Under the pieces are notes generated by a model that made no database searches, was not told the DNA's origin, and saw only the letters and a list, made by a program, of their open reading frames with translations. Below, one piece after another: positions 26,574-35,467 of a DNA stretch of 64,000 bases (position 1 is its first letter; each line of letters opens with the position of its first letter). The stretch covers positions 1 through 64,000 of the forward strand of contig JADJNW010000001.1 of NCBI GenBank assembly GCA_016714085.1, given 5' to 3'. Source of the DNA: Saprospiraceae bacterium. GTDB lineage: Bacteria; Bacteroidota; Bacteroidia; Chitinophagales; Saprospiraceae. A program made the position numbers and the translations under genes.

Positions 26574-27692
26574 TTATTTAAACGGATTACTCAATGCCGG
26601 ATTATTAATAAAACTCGTATCTGTTAATGTTTTCAGAAAAGCAATCATATCTTTTTTATTTTGCTCCGTAAGCGGAAAAGGAATAATATTTACATCTTCA
26701 TTCTCCACGCCATGCCCACCGGCCGCGTATTGATCGAGCACTTCTTCCAGCGTTTGGAAGCGTCCATCGTGCATATAAGGTGCCGTTAAAGTAATATTCC
26801 GGAGCGTAGGCACCCGGAATTTGCCATTATCAAATCGATTTTTGGTCACAGCGCCCAAGCCCAAATCCGTGAAAGCTTCCAGATTTGGCACCGCATCCAA
26901 GCCATTATTATGAAAATCATTATTCGTATAAAGTGGCTCAAAATGACAATGCGAACAGCCGGGATGATTGACATCCGCCGGTTCAAAGAAAAACAGCCGC
27001 CGCCCGCGTTCTTCCTCATCTTCCAGCCAACCTTCGTTGAGCCAAACGATGCGATCAAACCTGGAATTACCACTTATCATCGTTCTTTCAAATTGCGCAA
27101 TCGCCTTCACCGCCAAATCACGAGTAATCTCTTTTTTTCGTTCGATACCAAATGCCTTGCGGAAAAGCGTTGGGTAGGTTTTATGTCTTTGTAATTTTTT
27201 TTCTACGTTTTCCCAGCTCTCGTTCATTTCAAGATGATCTTCCACCGGGATTAAAGCCTGAGATTCAAGTGATTGCGCACGTCCATCCCAGAAAAAACTT
27301 TTAGGATTAAAAGCCAAATTAGTCAAAGACATCGCGCTGCGCTTGCCGTTCAAGCCTCGCACGCCAACGCTTGTAGACAAGCCATCGGTAAATGCTTTCT
27401 CTTGACTGTGACAAGTGCCGCAGGATTGTGTACTATCTGAAGATAAAATCGGATCATAAAATAACATCCTTCCCAAAGCTACACCCTCCACCGTCATTGG
27501 GTTATCCGCAGGAATGATGGGGATCGGCAGCCAATCAGGAATCTCAAGTTTATACGTTTGAGGATTGTAATCTCCACTTATAATATCATCAACAGGGCAG
27601 TTTTCACAATCCCCACCCGAAGGATTTTTATCTTCGCAAGCCGCTGCAAATACGATAAAAGCTATAAAAATCAACACAATACGCTGCCTCAT
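26574..27692 (-). CDS. Di-heme cytochrome c peroxidase/MauG-family lipoprotein
   Basis: 372 residues. Lipoprotein signal FIAFIVFAAACEDKN, then a two-heme peroxidase domain: CGTCH (about 93-97, in SDSTQSCGTCHSQEKAFTDG) and CSHCH (in HPGCSHCHFEPLYTNNDFHN), with typical RSAMSLTNLAFN, FFWDGRAQSLESQAL, FRVPTLRNITLTAPYMHDGR and a late FPLTEQNKKDMIAFLKTL. Cytochrome c peroxidases of this kind reduce hydrogen peroxide in the periplasm with electrons from cytochromes; MauG-like members do other oxidations. Complete. Encoded alone, divergent from the pseudouridine synthase gene. Confidence 0.93.
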   Translation of the reverse strand: MRQRIVLIFIAFIVFAAACEDKNPSGGDCENCPVDDIISGDYNPQTYKLEIPDWLPIPIIPADNPMTVEGVALGRMLFYDPILSSDSTQSCGTCHSQEKAFTDGLSTSVGVRGLNGKRSAMSLTNLAFNPKSFFWDGRAQSLESQALIPVEDHLEMNESWENVEKKLQRHKTYPTLFRKAFGIERKKEITRDLAVKAIAQFERTMISGNSRFDRIVWLNEGWLEDEEERGRRLFFFEPADVNHPGCSHCHFEPLYTNNDFHNNGLDAVPNLEAFTDLGLGAVTKNRFDNGKFRVPTLRNITLTAPYMHDGRFQTLEEVLDQYAAGGHGVENEDVNIIPFPLTEQNKKDMIAFLKTLTDTSFINNPALSNPFK

Positions 27693-28009
27693 AGAACACT
27701 CGGTTTTGTATTCAAAATTAAAAAGGTAATCCTATATTCTCTAAAAATATAACGCAATGGGAGAGACAAAGATGTACAATTCTGCATTTAAATGATATAT
27801 TTGGCTCTAATGAATATTATAATAATTTTATACAATTAAGTAAAAAATATTAATAAATGTAATAAATCATTAATCAAAATGGCAGGTTTATTAATTTTAT
27901 ATCAAATTATTTAAAAAACGCTACATAAATTAAATTATTCAATCACCAAATTAAAGGATCAATTCCTGGCATTTTTTTATGAACTTTACCGTCCATTTAT
28001 GACTATATA
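27693..28009. other. AT-rich divergent intergenic region
   Basis: Separates the start of the peroxidase gene (-) from the RluA gene (+). Runs of AT-rich sequence around 27780-27930; it should hold both promoters, but no clear TAnnTTTG pair, repeat or ORF was found. Confidence 0.5.
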
Positions 28010-28738
28010 ATGAAATCAACCATCGAAATTATATTTGAAGATGAAGCGCTGCTGATTGTTAATAAGCCCCCGGATTTATTGACAATACCCGATCGATTTG
28101 ATGCGTCTAAACCGAATTTATACCATTGGTTATCAGACTTGTACGAAGAGAAAATTTTCATTGTGCATCGCATTGACCGCGAAACGAGCGGGATTATTTG
28201 TTTTGCCAAAACGGAAGAAGCGCATAAGCATTTGTCGCAGCAGTTTGAGGGCCGCACGGTAGATAAAATGTATCTGGCTTTGGTAGAAGGCAAGCCCAAT
28301 CCGCCGGAAGGCACGATTGACAAGCCTCTTGGGCCGCACCCTACGCAAGCTGGCAAGATGACGGTTATCCGCACGGGCAAATCGGCAATCACAGATTACA
28401 AGATAATCGAGAATTTTAAAGCTTTTTCTTTGGTGGAAGTCAGGATCAAAACGGGGCGCACGCATCAGATTCGGGTGCATTTCAAGTTTATCGGGCATCC
28501 TTTAGCCGTTGATCCTTTGTACGGCAAGCGCGAAGCATTTCACTTATCAGAAATCAAGCATCGAAGATATCAATTGGGCAAAGATCAGGAAGAGCGACCG
28601 CTTCTATCGCGCACAACGTTGCACGCTTCGCAACTTACTTTGGATCATCCACTTACAGGGGAACGCGTGACCTTCGCTGCACCTTTACCAAAAGACTTTC
28701 AAGCGGTGGTGAACCAGCTGAGGAAATGGGGAAAGTAG
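28010..28738 (+). CDS. RluA-family RNA pseudouridine synthase
   Basis: 242 residues. HRIDRETSG at about 53-61 contains the catalytic Asp (D56) of the RluA family; GRTVDKMYLALVEGKPNPPE, KTGRTHQIRVHFKFIGHPLA and DPLYGK complete the family motifs. No S4 domain, as in RluA-type short members. Converts specific uridines in rRNA or tRNA to pseudouridine; the site is not predictable from sequence. Its stop codon lies inside the hairpin at 28735-28761. Confidence 0.93.
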   Translation: MKSTIEIIFEDEALLIVNKPPDLLTIPDRFDASKPNLYHWLSDLYEEKIFIVHRIDRETSGIICFAKTEEAHKHLSQQFEGRTVDKMYLALVEGKPNPPEGTIDKPLGPHPTQAGKMTVIRTGKSAITDYKIIENFKAFSLVEVRIKTGRTHQIRVHFKFIGHPLAVDPLYGKREAFHLSEIKHRRYQLGKDQEERPLLSRTTLHASQLTLDHPLTGERVTFAAPLPKDFQAVVNQLRKWGK

Positions 28739-28761
28739 CTCCGATTGACAATCGGAGCTAC
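28735..28761. terminator. Perfect hairpin between convergent genes
   Basis: GTAGCTCCGATT, loop GAC, AATCGGAGCTAC. It overlaps the stop of the RluA gene and precedes the stop of the adhesin gene at 28770 in the other direction. A likely shared terminator, though without a T-tract. Confidence 0.65.
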
Positions 28762-28769
28762 TAATAAAC

Positions 28770-31700
28770 TTATGGCTTCAAGACTTTCAGTACTTTGACA
28801 TCGATTTTGCCGTAACGCACTTTGATGAAATACGTACCTGAAGGCATTCGAGAGAAGTCAAGCTCCTGTCTTTGCGTATCCTTTGGCACGTTCACCGTTT
28901 GCATCACAATTCCACTGGTATTGATTACTTGCAATTGCACATCATCGTTCATCGCATCCAGGATTTCCAGGGTCAAATGATCGGTAACTGGATTTGGATA
29001 CAAATGTACCAATTTAGAATCCGCGTAAAGCGCAACCGAGGCTATATCAGAGATCAGTGGGCTTCCGCTGTAATCTCGAGTGATAACTCGATAGTAATTC
29101 CAGCCTTTCTTCGGCGACTCGTCCATGTATTCGTAATGCCGCATATCACCTTCTAAATGATGAGGCGTGGTCACCAATGCCAATCGTTCAAAATGTAGAT
29201 TATCCTTGGAATGCTCCACTTCAAATTCGTAATCGATTCCATCTTGCGCGACCTCCCAATTGATGATAACCGCTTGATTATTAACTGCATTTGCATCAAT
29301 CGTTAAACCGCTACAAGTACTGGTCGATATGACTCGCTTCACTGCTTTGGAGGAACAAGTGCCTTTGATAACAGTCAATTGGATAAAATAATTACCGAAA
29401 GTAGAGAAGGTAGTCGTTGCATTACGCCCGTTGACAAAGCGAGGATTAGCGCCTGCTCCAAAGTCCCACTGATAAGTAGCGCCAGACCCTTCGTCGGTAG
29501 CGGAGAAGGATACAGGTGTTTTTTCACAAGTAACACTTGGGCCATTAATCTCTGCAACTGTTTCATTTCCAACGACAACTGTTACAATATTAGTTTCGAT
29601 ATAAGGACAATTAGCCCTTCTGGTACAACGGATAAAGTAAGTTGTTTCATAAATTGGTCCCGGATCGTAATCACGCGTATGCGAATCAGGAATTGGCTCC
29701 CAGTTGATGTCATTGAATGGCCCACCAACCTTGCTGCGCATCCACAGATATTGAATCTCTCCGAAACCTCCTTGTGGTGGCGTTATTTCAACAATTTTTA
29801 ATGGGTCATTGCCTGGGCCACAAAGATATTGGTCATAACCAATTGTACCCGCGTTGGTAACGTTCACACATATATCTCTGAATCCGGCATCCAGTGTCAA
29901 ATCTACATCACCCCTTTGAATAAAGACTACTTGTGTCATAAATGTCACAGGATCAATATCGCTATCCTTGGCATCATCGCTACCTGCGTTGCGTGTCGTT
30001 GGAATCAAACCCGAACCCGGCGGAAGAATAAAGGTCACTTTATAATTGCCCGGAGGCGGTACATCAAATTCGTAGCGGCCATCAGAATTTGTGACAGCAG
30101 TGTCTGAGTATGGTACATCTTCTACTACCCCAGTGACAATGACAATGACACCGTCAATGCCCGGTTCGCCTGGGTCTTGAATACCATTCTGATTCAAATC
30201 TAACCAAACAAAGTCACCAATTTTAGCAGGTGCTTTGAGTTCTACTTCGCAGGAAGTAGAGCAACCATTCGCATCGGTAACGGTGACGCTATATACTCCA
30301 ATGCCCAATCCAGTAGCGGTTTGCGTTGTCTGACCATCTTCCCAAAAATAGGAATAAGGTCCTGTGCCGCCAGAAGCAATTACTTGAGCAATGCCATTGT
30401 TTGCGCCAGGTATATCTTCTTCTTGAACGATGATGGTTACACAAGTCGGTGCTACAGAAGCATTCAGTGTAATCGAGCCAGAAGTACTACACCCCTTGGC
30501 ATCGGTCACGGTAACGCTGTAGTTGCCTCCTGAAACGTCGTTGATCGAAGATCCCGTTTGGCTATTGCTCCATTGATACGAATAAGGTGGTGTGCCGCCA
30601 GCTACAGTGGAAGTAATCGACCCATTGCTTTCATCCGCGCAAGTACCTTGAGCGATATTAAGTGTTACCGTCAAAGCATCAGGCGCTTGAATGACTACTG
30701 CGCCAGTAGTTGTACACTCATTCGCATCGGTTATCGTCACATTATATGTTCCAGCAGCTAAGCCAGTGATCGTAGCAGTGCTGCCGCCATTGCTCCAGGA
30801 ATAACTATAAGGCGCAGTGCCCCCAGAAGGTGTAGCTGTTGCCTGACCATTTGTACCGTTATTGCAAGAAGGATCTGTTTTAATAAGTCCTAAGAGTAAT
30901 TCCGATGGCTCGTTAATGGTTACTGAAGTTTCACCGATACATCCTGCTGTACCTCTTACGGTTACTGTGTAAGTGCCAGGAGGAAGGCTATCTACCGTGG
31001 CAGTTGTATCGCCAGTACTCCACACATAGCTGTATGGGGGCGTATCACCTGTGGCTGTTACTGTTGCAGTACCGTCATCCGCACCAAAACAAGAAATATC
31101 CTCTTTTTCAACGGTCAATTGTAAATTCGGAATCTGCGCAATGCCGGTAGTACCGCTAATTATGCATCCATTCGCATCCGTCACGGTCACTGAATAAGTA
31201 CCACCAGGCAAGTTGGAAATCGAAGGCGTCGTAGCGCCGTTGCTCCAAGTATAGCTGTAGGGTTGTGCTCCGCCAGTTACAATTGTTGCGACTCCACCGA
31301 TTTGATCGCTGGTACAAACGATGTTATTTGCAGTTAGAGATAATTGCAAAAGGGGCGGTTCGGTAATACTCATACTAACGGTAGTCGTGCATTGATTGGC
31401 ATCGGTCACGGTGACGCCATAAGCACCCGCTGCTAATCCTGAAATATTTTGAGTAGTAGCGCCTGTACTCCAAAGATAAGTATAAGGTGCTGTGCCGCCA
31501 GCTCCTGAAACAATAGCACTGCCTGTTTCTTCACCATTACAAATAATATTCGTGGAATTAATAATCGCTATGAGTTGACTTGGTTGCGTAATGGTCACAG
31601 AAGTTGTTGTTGTGCAGAAATTAGAATCTGTAACGGTTACAGTATATGTACCTGCCGGAAGTCCAGTGACTTGTGCAGTCGTTTGTCCACTATTCCAAGC

Positions 31701-34607
31701 ATAAGTATAAGGCGCAGTACCGCCGCTAACAGTAACTGCAACGCTTCCGTTGTTCGCTCCTGCACAAGTGAGATTATTACCGCTTGCGCTTGCTGATACT
31801 TGACTTGGTTGTGTAATATTGACTGTTTGATTCAGCGTACAACCATTGGCATCGGTGACGGTGACAGTATAAGTGCCTGCTGTTAAATTCGTTACTTCCG
31901 GCCCGGAAGCGCCATTGCTCCAAGCGTATGTATAAGGCATATCACCACCAGATGCGGTCACCAAAACACTGCCCGAATTATCACCATTGCAAAGCACATT
32001 TCTTGGAACAACGCCTAGTGCAAAATCAGAGATAATTCTAACCGTAGCTTCTGCAATTGCCGAGCAGCCATTGGCATCGGTGACGGTCACGGTATAAGTA
32101 CCTCCAATCAAATTTTCAATCATGCTAGCATTACCGCCATTGCTCCAAGCATAAGTGTAAGGTGGTACGCCACCAGACGCAGCAACAGAGGCTTCTCCAG
32201 TATTTTCAGCGCCGCAAACCACCTCGGTTGATTCCGTTTGCAAAGTGATCATTGGAGACTGCATAATCGTAACGCTATCTACTTTGGTACAACCATTGGC
32301 ATCCGTCACTGTCACACGATAAACGCCAGCAGTCAATCCGCCAATGGAATCAACTGTCGCGGCGTTATTCCAAAGATAAGTATAAGGCATGGTGCCACCA
32401 TTTACAACTGCTTTTGCAAAAGCATTCATTTCACCGGGACAAAGCAATGTATCCGCGGTGATGTCAAGCGTAATATCTGTGGGTTGCGTAATCGTGACGC
32501 TATCTATTTTGGTACAGCCATTGGCATCCGTGACTGTTACACGATACGTGCCAATACCCAATCCACCAATAGAATCAAGGGTTGCACCTGTATTCCAAAG
32601 ATAAGTATAAGGCATCGTGCCACCATCCGCATCCACAATAGCGTAGCCGCTACTTTGACCAAAGCAAAGCGCATCTTGTTTGGTCATCGTGGTGGTCAAG
32701 TTAATTGCGACAATAGTAATGTTGTCGATCGCTTGGCAACCATTAGCATCGGTGACCGTCACGCTATAAGCGCCCGGCGTCAAGCCAATGATTGTTTGAG
32801 TCATAGTTCCTGTATTCCAAAGGAAAGCATAAGGCGGAACTCCACCGCTCACTTGGGCAGTAACATTGGTCGTAGCATTTGGACCGCAAAGCGTATCATT
32901 GCCAACAATATTGACATCCAGTACTGGCGACTCGTTGATCGTAGCCGAATCAATAGCTGTGCAGCCACTGGCATCGGTGACCGTTACTCGATAAACGCCA
33001 GCACTCAGGCTCCCGATAGAATCAACGGTTGCACCAGTATTCCAATTGTATGTAAAAGGCGCTGTACCGCCCATCACTACTGCTTTTGCAGAACCTGTAT
33101 TTGCTCCTGGGCAAACCGACGAGGTGGCATTTACATCTACAAAAATCGCCGGTGGCTCCGTAATAATCACGGTATCCTTAGCAATACAACCTCTTGAATC
33201 AGTGACAGTTACAATGTAAGTGCCACCATCCAGGTTATTAATTGTTTGAGTAGTAGCGCCGTTGTTCCAGGCATAAGTATAAGGTGCAAGGCCAGTGTTA
33301 ACAGTCACCGTAGCTGAACCATTATTCGTATCGCAAGTGGTTTTATTTGTGCCAGTTGCGTTGATAACAAAAGGCGCAGCCGCTTTTATGGTATCAAAAC
33401 CTGTTGCAGTACAGCCGAACACATCCGTCACTGTCACAGCATAAATCCCGGGTGCTTGATTGCTAATTGTTGGTGTTGTAGCGCCTGTATTCCAAGCGTA
33501 AGTGTAAGGCCCTGTGCTATTGCTTGGTGTAGCTGTTACACTGCCACTATTGGTATTAGGGCAAGTTTCATCGGTTGCTACAACCGTGATCGTTATTTTG
33601 GATTTAGGCTCTAAAGTAATAGATTTTACTGCAATACAGCCTTTGTTATCAGTCACGGTCACGGAATAAGTACCTGCCCCAATTCCGAATAATCCTTGCG
33701 TGGGCGCACCTGTATTCCATAAATAAGTATAAGGTGTACTGCCGCCAGTCACGCTGGCAAAGACCATACCATTCAAATCCCCAACACAATTGGGTTGTGT
33801 GCCATTGAGCGTAACAACCAAAGGTTGTTTATTCGCAACAGTAGCCGTAGCCGTAGCCGTACATCCTTTCGTATCGGTTACGGTTACTGAGTATGTGCCG
33901 GGTGATAGATTTTGGATCATTGGCGTAGTAGCGCCATTGTTCCAGGCATAGGTATAAGGCCCCATTCCGCCAGCAGGATTAGCAGTCACTTTTCCGTCGT
34001 CACCATCAGGGCAAGTTACACTCTGCGCAGTGGCTGAGAGGGTGAGTGGTTCATTATCAACCGTGACGCAACTTACTGCACCACAAAAGTTTTTATCTGT
34101 AATGGTGACACAGTAAGTGCCGTCATTGACAATAATAGATTGCGTTGTTGCTCCGGTCGTCCAATAATATTTATAAGGCTGCACCCCGCCGCCACCTTGT
34201 GCGGTAAGCGTAAATGGGCTGTTGCAAGTTGCCGACACACCTATACTGGCGGTTACCAATCCAGGTTGGTCGAGTATTACACTTTGCACCGACATTTGGC
34301 TTTGGGCATCCGTTACAGTCACGCTATACGAACCAGCGGTTAAGCCGCTAATGGTTGCCCCTATTGCACCCGTACTCCATACATAGCTGTATGGACTCGT
34401 GCCACCAGAAGCCGTAGCAGTTATTTGACCATTTGGTAAACCGTAACACAAAGGCTGCTGAATGTTGAAAGAAACGTTCAATTGCGCTTGTGCATAAATC
34501 GCTGGGTTCGCAAAGATTATCACTAAAAGCAAGGGTAGATACAGGGCAAGTTTTTGGAATTTTCCTCCCCGAATTTTGGTTACGAGATCATGTAAATTTT
34601 TACTCAT
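28770..34607 (-). CDS. Giant SprB-repeat surface protein with T9SS sorting domain
   Basis: 1945 residues. Signal peptide (LALYLPLLLVIIFANPAIYA, about 17-36). Then about 19 SprB-type repeats of about 70-75 residues (to about residue 1455), each with GGTAPYTYLWS..GATT and GTYTVTVTDANGC; one (repeat 16) reads VTVRGTAGC. Next an SdrD-B/Cna-like domain (KIGDFVWLDLNQNGIQDPG, near 1460), a beta-sandwich region, a PKD-like domain (TPVSFSATDEGSGATYQWDF, near 1690) and a C-terminal type A T9SS sorting domain (HLYPNPVTDHLTLEI ... GTYFIKVRYGK). Related to SprB, a mobile adhesin for gliding in flavobacteria; here an adhesin by inference. The repeats make assembly and antisense ORFs unreliable. Confidence 0.92.
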   Translation of the reverse strand: MSKNLHDLVTKIRGGKFQKLALYLPLLLVIIFANPAIYAQAQLNVSFNIQQPLCYGLPNGQITATASGGTSPYSYVWSTGAIGATISGLTAGSYSVTVTDAQSQMSVQSVILDQPGLVTASIGVSATCNSPFTLTAQGGGGVQPYKYYWTTGATTQSIIVNDGTYCVTITDKNFCGAVSCVTVDNEPLTLSATAQSVTCPDGDDGKVTANPAGGMGPYTYAWNNGATTPMIQNLSPGTYSVTVTDTKGCTATATATVANKQPLVVTLNGTQPNCVGDLNGMVFASVTGGSTPYTYLWNTGAPTQGLFGIGAGTYSVTVTDNKGCIAVKSITLEPKSKITITVVATDETCPNTNSGSVTATPSNSTGPYTYAWNTGATTPTISNQAPGIYAVTVTDVFGCTATGFDTIKAAAPFVINATGTNKTTCDTNNGSATVTVNTGLAPYTYAWNNGATTQTINNLDGGTYIVTVTDSRGCIAKDTVIITEPPAIFVDVNATSSVCPGANTGSAKAVVMGGTAPFTYNWNTGATVDSIGSLSAGVYRVTVTDASGCTAIDSATINESPVLDVNIVGNDTLCGPNATTNVTAQVSGGVPPYAFLWNTGTMTQTIIGLTPGAYSVTVTDANGCQAIDNITIVAINLTTTMTKQDALCFGQSSGYAIVDADGGTMPYTYLWNTGATLDSIGGLGIGTYRVTVTDANGCTKIDSVTITQPTDITLDITADTLLCPGEMNAFAKAVVNGGTMPYTYLWNNAATVDSIGGLTAGVYRVTVTDANGCTKVDSVTIMQSPMITLQTESTEVVCGAENTGEASVAASGGVPPYTYAWSNGGNASMIENLIGGTYTVTVTDANGCSAIAEATVRIISDFALGVVPRNVLCNGDNSGSVLVTASGGDMPYTYAWSNGASGPEVTNLTAGTYTVTVTDANGCTLNQTVNITQPSQVSASASGNNLTCAGANNGSVAVTVSGGTAPYTYAWNSGQTTAQVTGLPAGTYTVTVTDSNFCTTTTSVTITQPSQLIAIINSTNIICNGEETGSAIVSGAGGTAPYTYLWSTGATTQNISGLAAGAYGVTVTDANQCTTTVSMSITEPPLLQLSLTANNIVCTSDQIGGVATIVTGGAQPYSYTWSNGATTPSISNLPGGTYSVTVTDANGCIISGTTGIAQIPNLQLTVEKEDISCFGADDGTATVTATGDTPPYSYVWSTGDTTATVDSLPPGTYTVTVRGTAGCIGETSVTINEPSELLLGLIKTDPSCNNGTNGQATATPSGGTAPYSYSWSNGGSTATITGLAAGTYNVTITDANECTTTGAVVIQAPDALTVTLNIAQGTCADESNGSITSTVAGGTPPYSYQWSNSQTGSSINDVSGGNYSVTVTDAKGCSTSGSITLNASVAPTCVTIIVQEEDIPGANNGIAQVIASGGTGPYSYFWEDGQTTQTATGLGIGVYSVTVTDANGCSTSCEVELKAPAKIGDFVWLDLNQNGIQDPGEPGIDGVIVIVTGVVEDVPYSDTAVTNSDGRYEFDVPPPGNYKVTFILPPGSGLIPTTRNAGSDDAKDSDIDPVTFMTQVVFIQRGDVDLTLDAGFRDICVNVTNAGTIGYDQYLCGPGNDPLKIVEITPPQGGFGEIQYLWMRSKVGGPFNDINWEPIPDSHTRDYDPGPIYETTYFIRCTRRANCPYIETNIVTVVVGNETVAEINGPSVTCEKTPVSFSATDEGSGATYQWDFGAGANPRFVNGRNATTTFSTFGNYFIQLTVIKGTCSSKAVKRVISTSTCSGLTIDANAVNNQAVIINWEVAQDGIDYEFEVEHSKDNLHFERLALVTTPHHLEGDMRHYEYMDESPKKGWNYYRVITRDYSGSPLISDIASVALYADSKLVHLYPNPVTDHLTLEILDAMNDDVQLQVINTSGIVMQTVNVPKDTQRQELDFSRMPSGTYFIKVRYGKIDVKVLKVLKP

Positions 34608-35416
34608 AGTTAGACTTTATAATTTGTTAGTTGCAAAATCATAAATTTCAAATGGACTGCCTCATAGTCCAAATGCATATATTACGAATGGGAATAATAT
34701 GACCATTCGATCTTTTCTCAATCGTTGTGTGATGTCCTTATGTTGGAAACCAAGCAGAAATAGACAGCTCTCGTGTCATTGCACCAGCCAAATGAAGGGT
34801 CATTCTGAAAGCACGGCTGGCTTCAGTTTGTGTGATGGCTGGGAGCGGTGGGGTCTAAAAGTTCTCTCCCAGTATTGTTGTTCACAAAGAAACAAATTTT
34901 TTATTAAACAAACAATCAATCGACTCAATAAAAGGCAAATAAAAAAAAGTCGCACCACTAAGTGTGATACGACCTACTACTAACAAATTATAATCCCATG
35001 AATATATCTAATTAGAAAAGCCTCGTTTGTCGCAACAAAAAAAAATTAATATTTTCTTTTGAAGTATTTATTGCTTTGTTTAGCTTTGTCTTGCTCTAAA
35101 ACTGAGCATCAAGCATTTTTAGTATGTCAAATTTAGTTTTTTAACAAAATTAGATACCTATTTGGTTTCAATTTGACTTGCTATTAACAAATTTTTAAAC
35201 AATTTCCCTCGAAATTGTTGCCCGTGAACTTTTGTTCCACCCGAAAGCCGATCTTTTTCATTGTCAACACACTAAATTATTAGGCTTCGCAACTTATTCT
35301 GATGCACCAGGGTGGAATGCAACATTACAAAGCCTTTATGAAAAACAATTACTAAAGATGTAGAGTTCATCTTTAAACCCTGATTTTTGTCTCCTACAAA
35401 CACTATTTAAAAAATA
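34608..35416. other. Long intergenic region upstream of the adhesin gene
   Basis: About 810 bases with no convincing gene. It should hold the adhesin promoter (minus strand). The only strong structure is the minus-strand terminator at 34941-34973. A 25-codon minus-strand ORF at 35184-35261 (MKKIGFRVEQKF...) is too short to call. Confidence 0.5.
34941..34973 (-). terminator. Orphan intrinsic terminator on the minus strand
   Basis: Minus-strand stem GTCGTATCAC / GTGGTGCGAC (two U-G wobbles), 5-base loop, followed by eight T. Textbook intrinsic terminator, but the nearest upstream minus-strand gene ends at 35468 and has its own hairpin at 35417-35451. This suggests a short transcript between about 34975 and 35400. 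Confidence 0.65.
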
Positions 35417-35451
35417 ACCTGAGACCAACCCAATATGGAATGATCTCAGGT
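35417..35451 (-). terminator. Hairpin after the VPS10/BNR gene
   Basis: ACCTGAGA (35417-35424) pairs with TCTCAGGT (35444-35451), 16 bases beyond the stop at 35468 on the minus strand; T-rich sequence follows (ATTTTTTAAA). Confidence 0.6.
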
Positions 35452-35467
35452 ATTCATTTCTTATATA

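Noticed and set aside
32238..33197. 319-codon plus-strand ORF opposite the adhesin gene
   Set aside because: Antisense shadow of SprB-type repeats; no protein-like composition beyond the mirrored repeat, and the minus-strand gene is certain.
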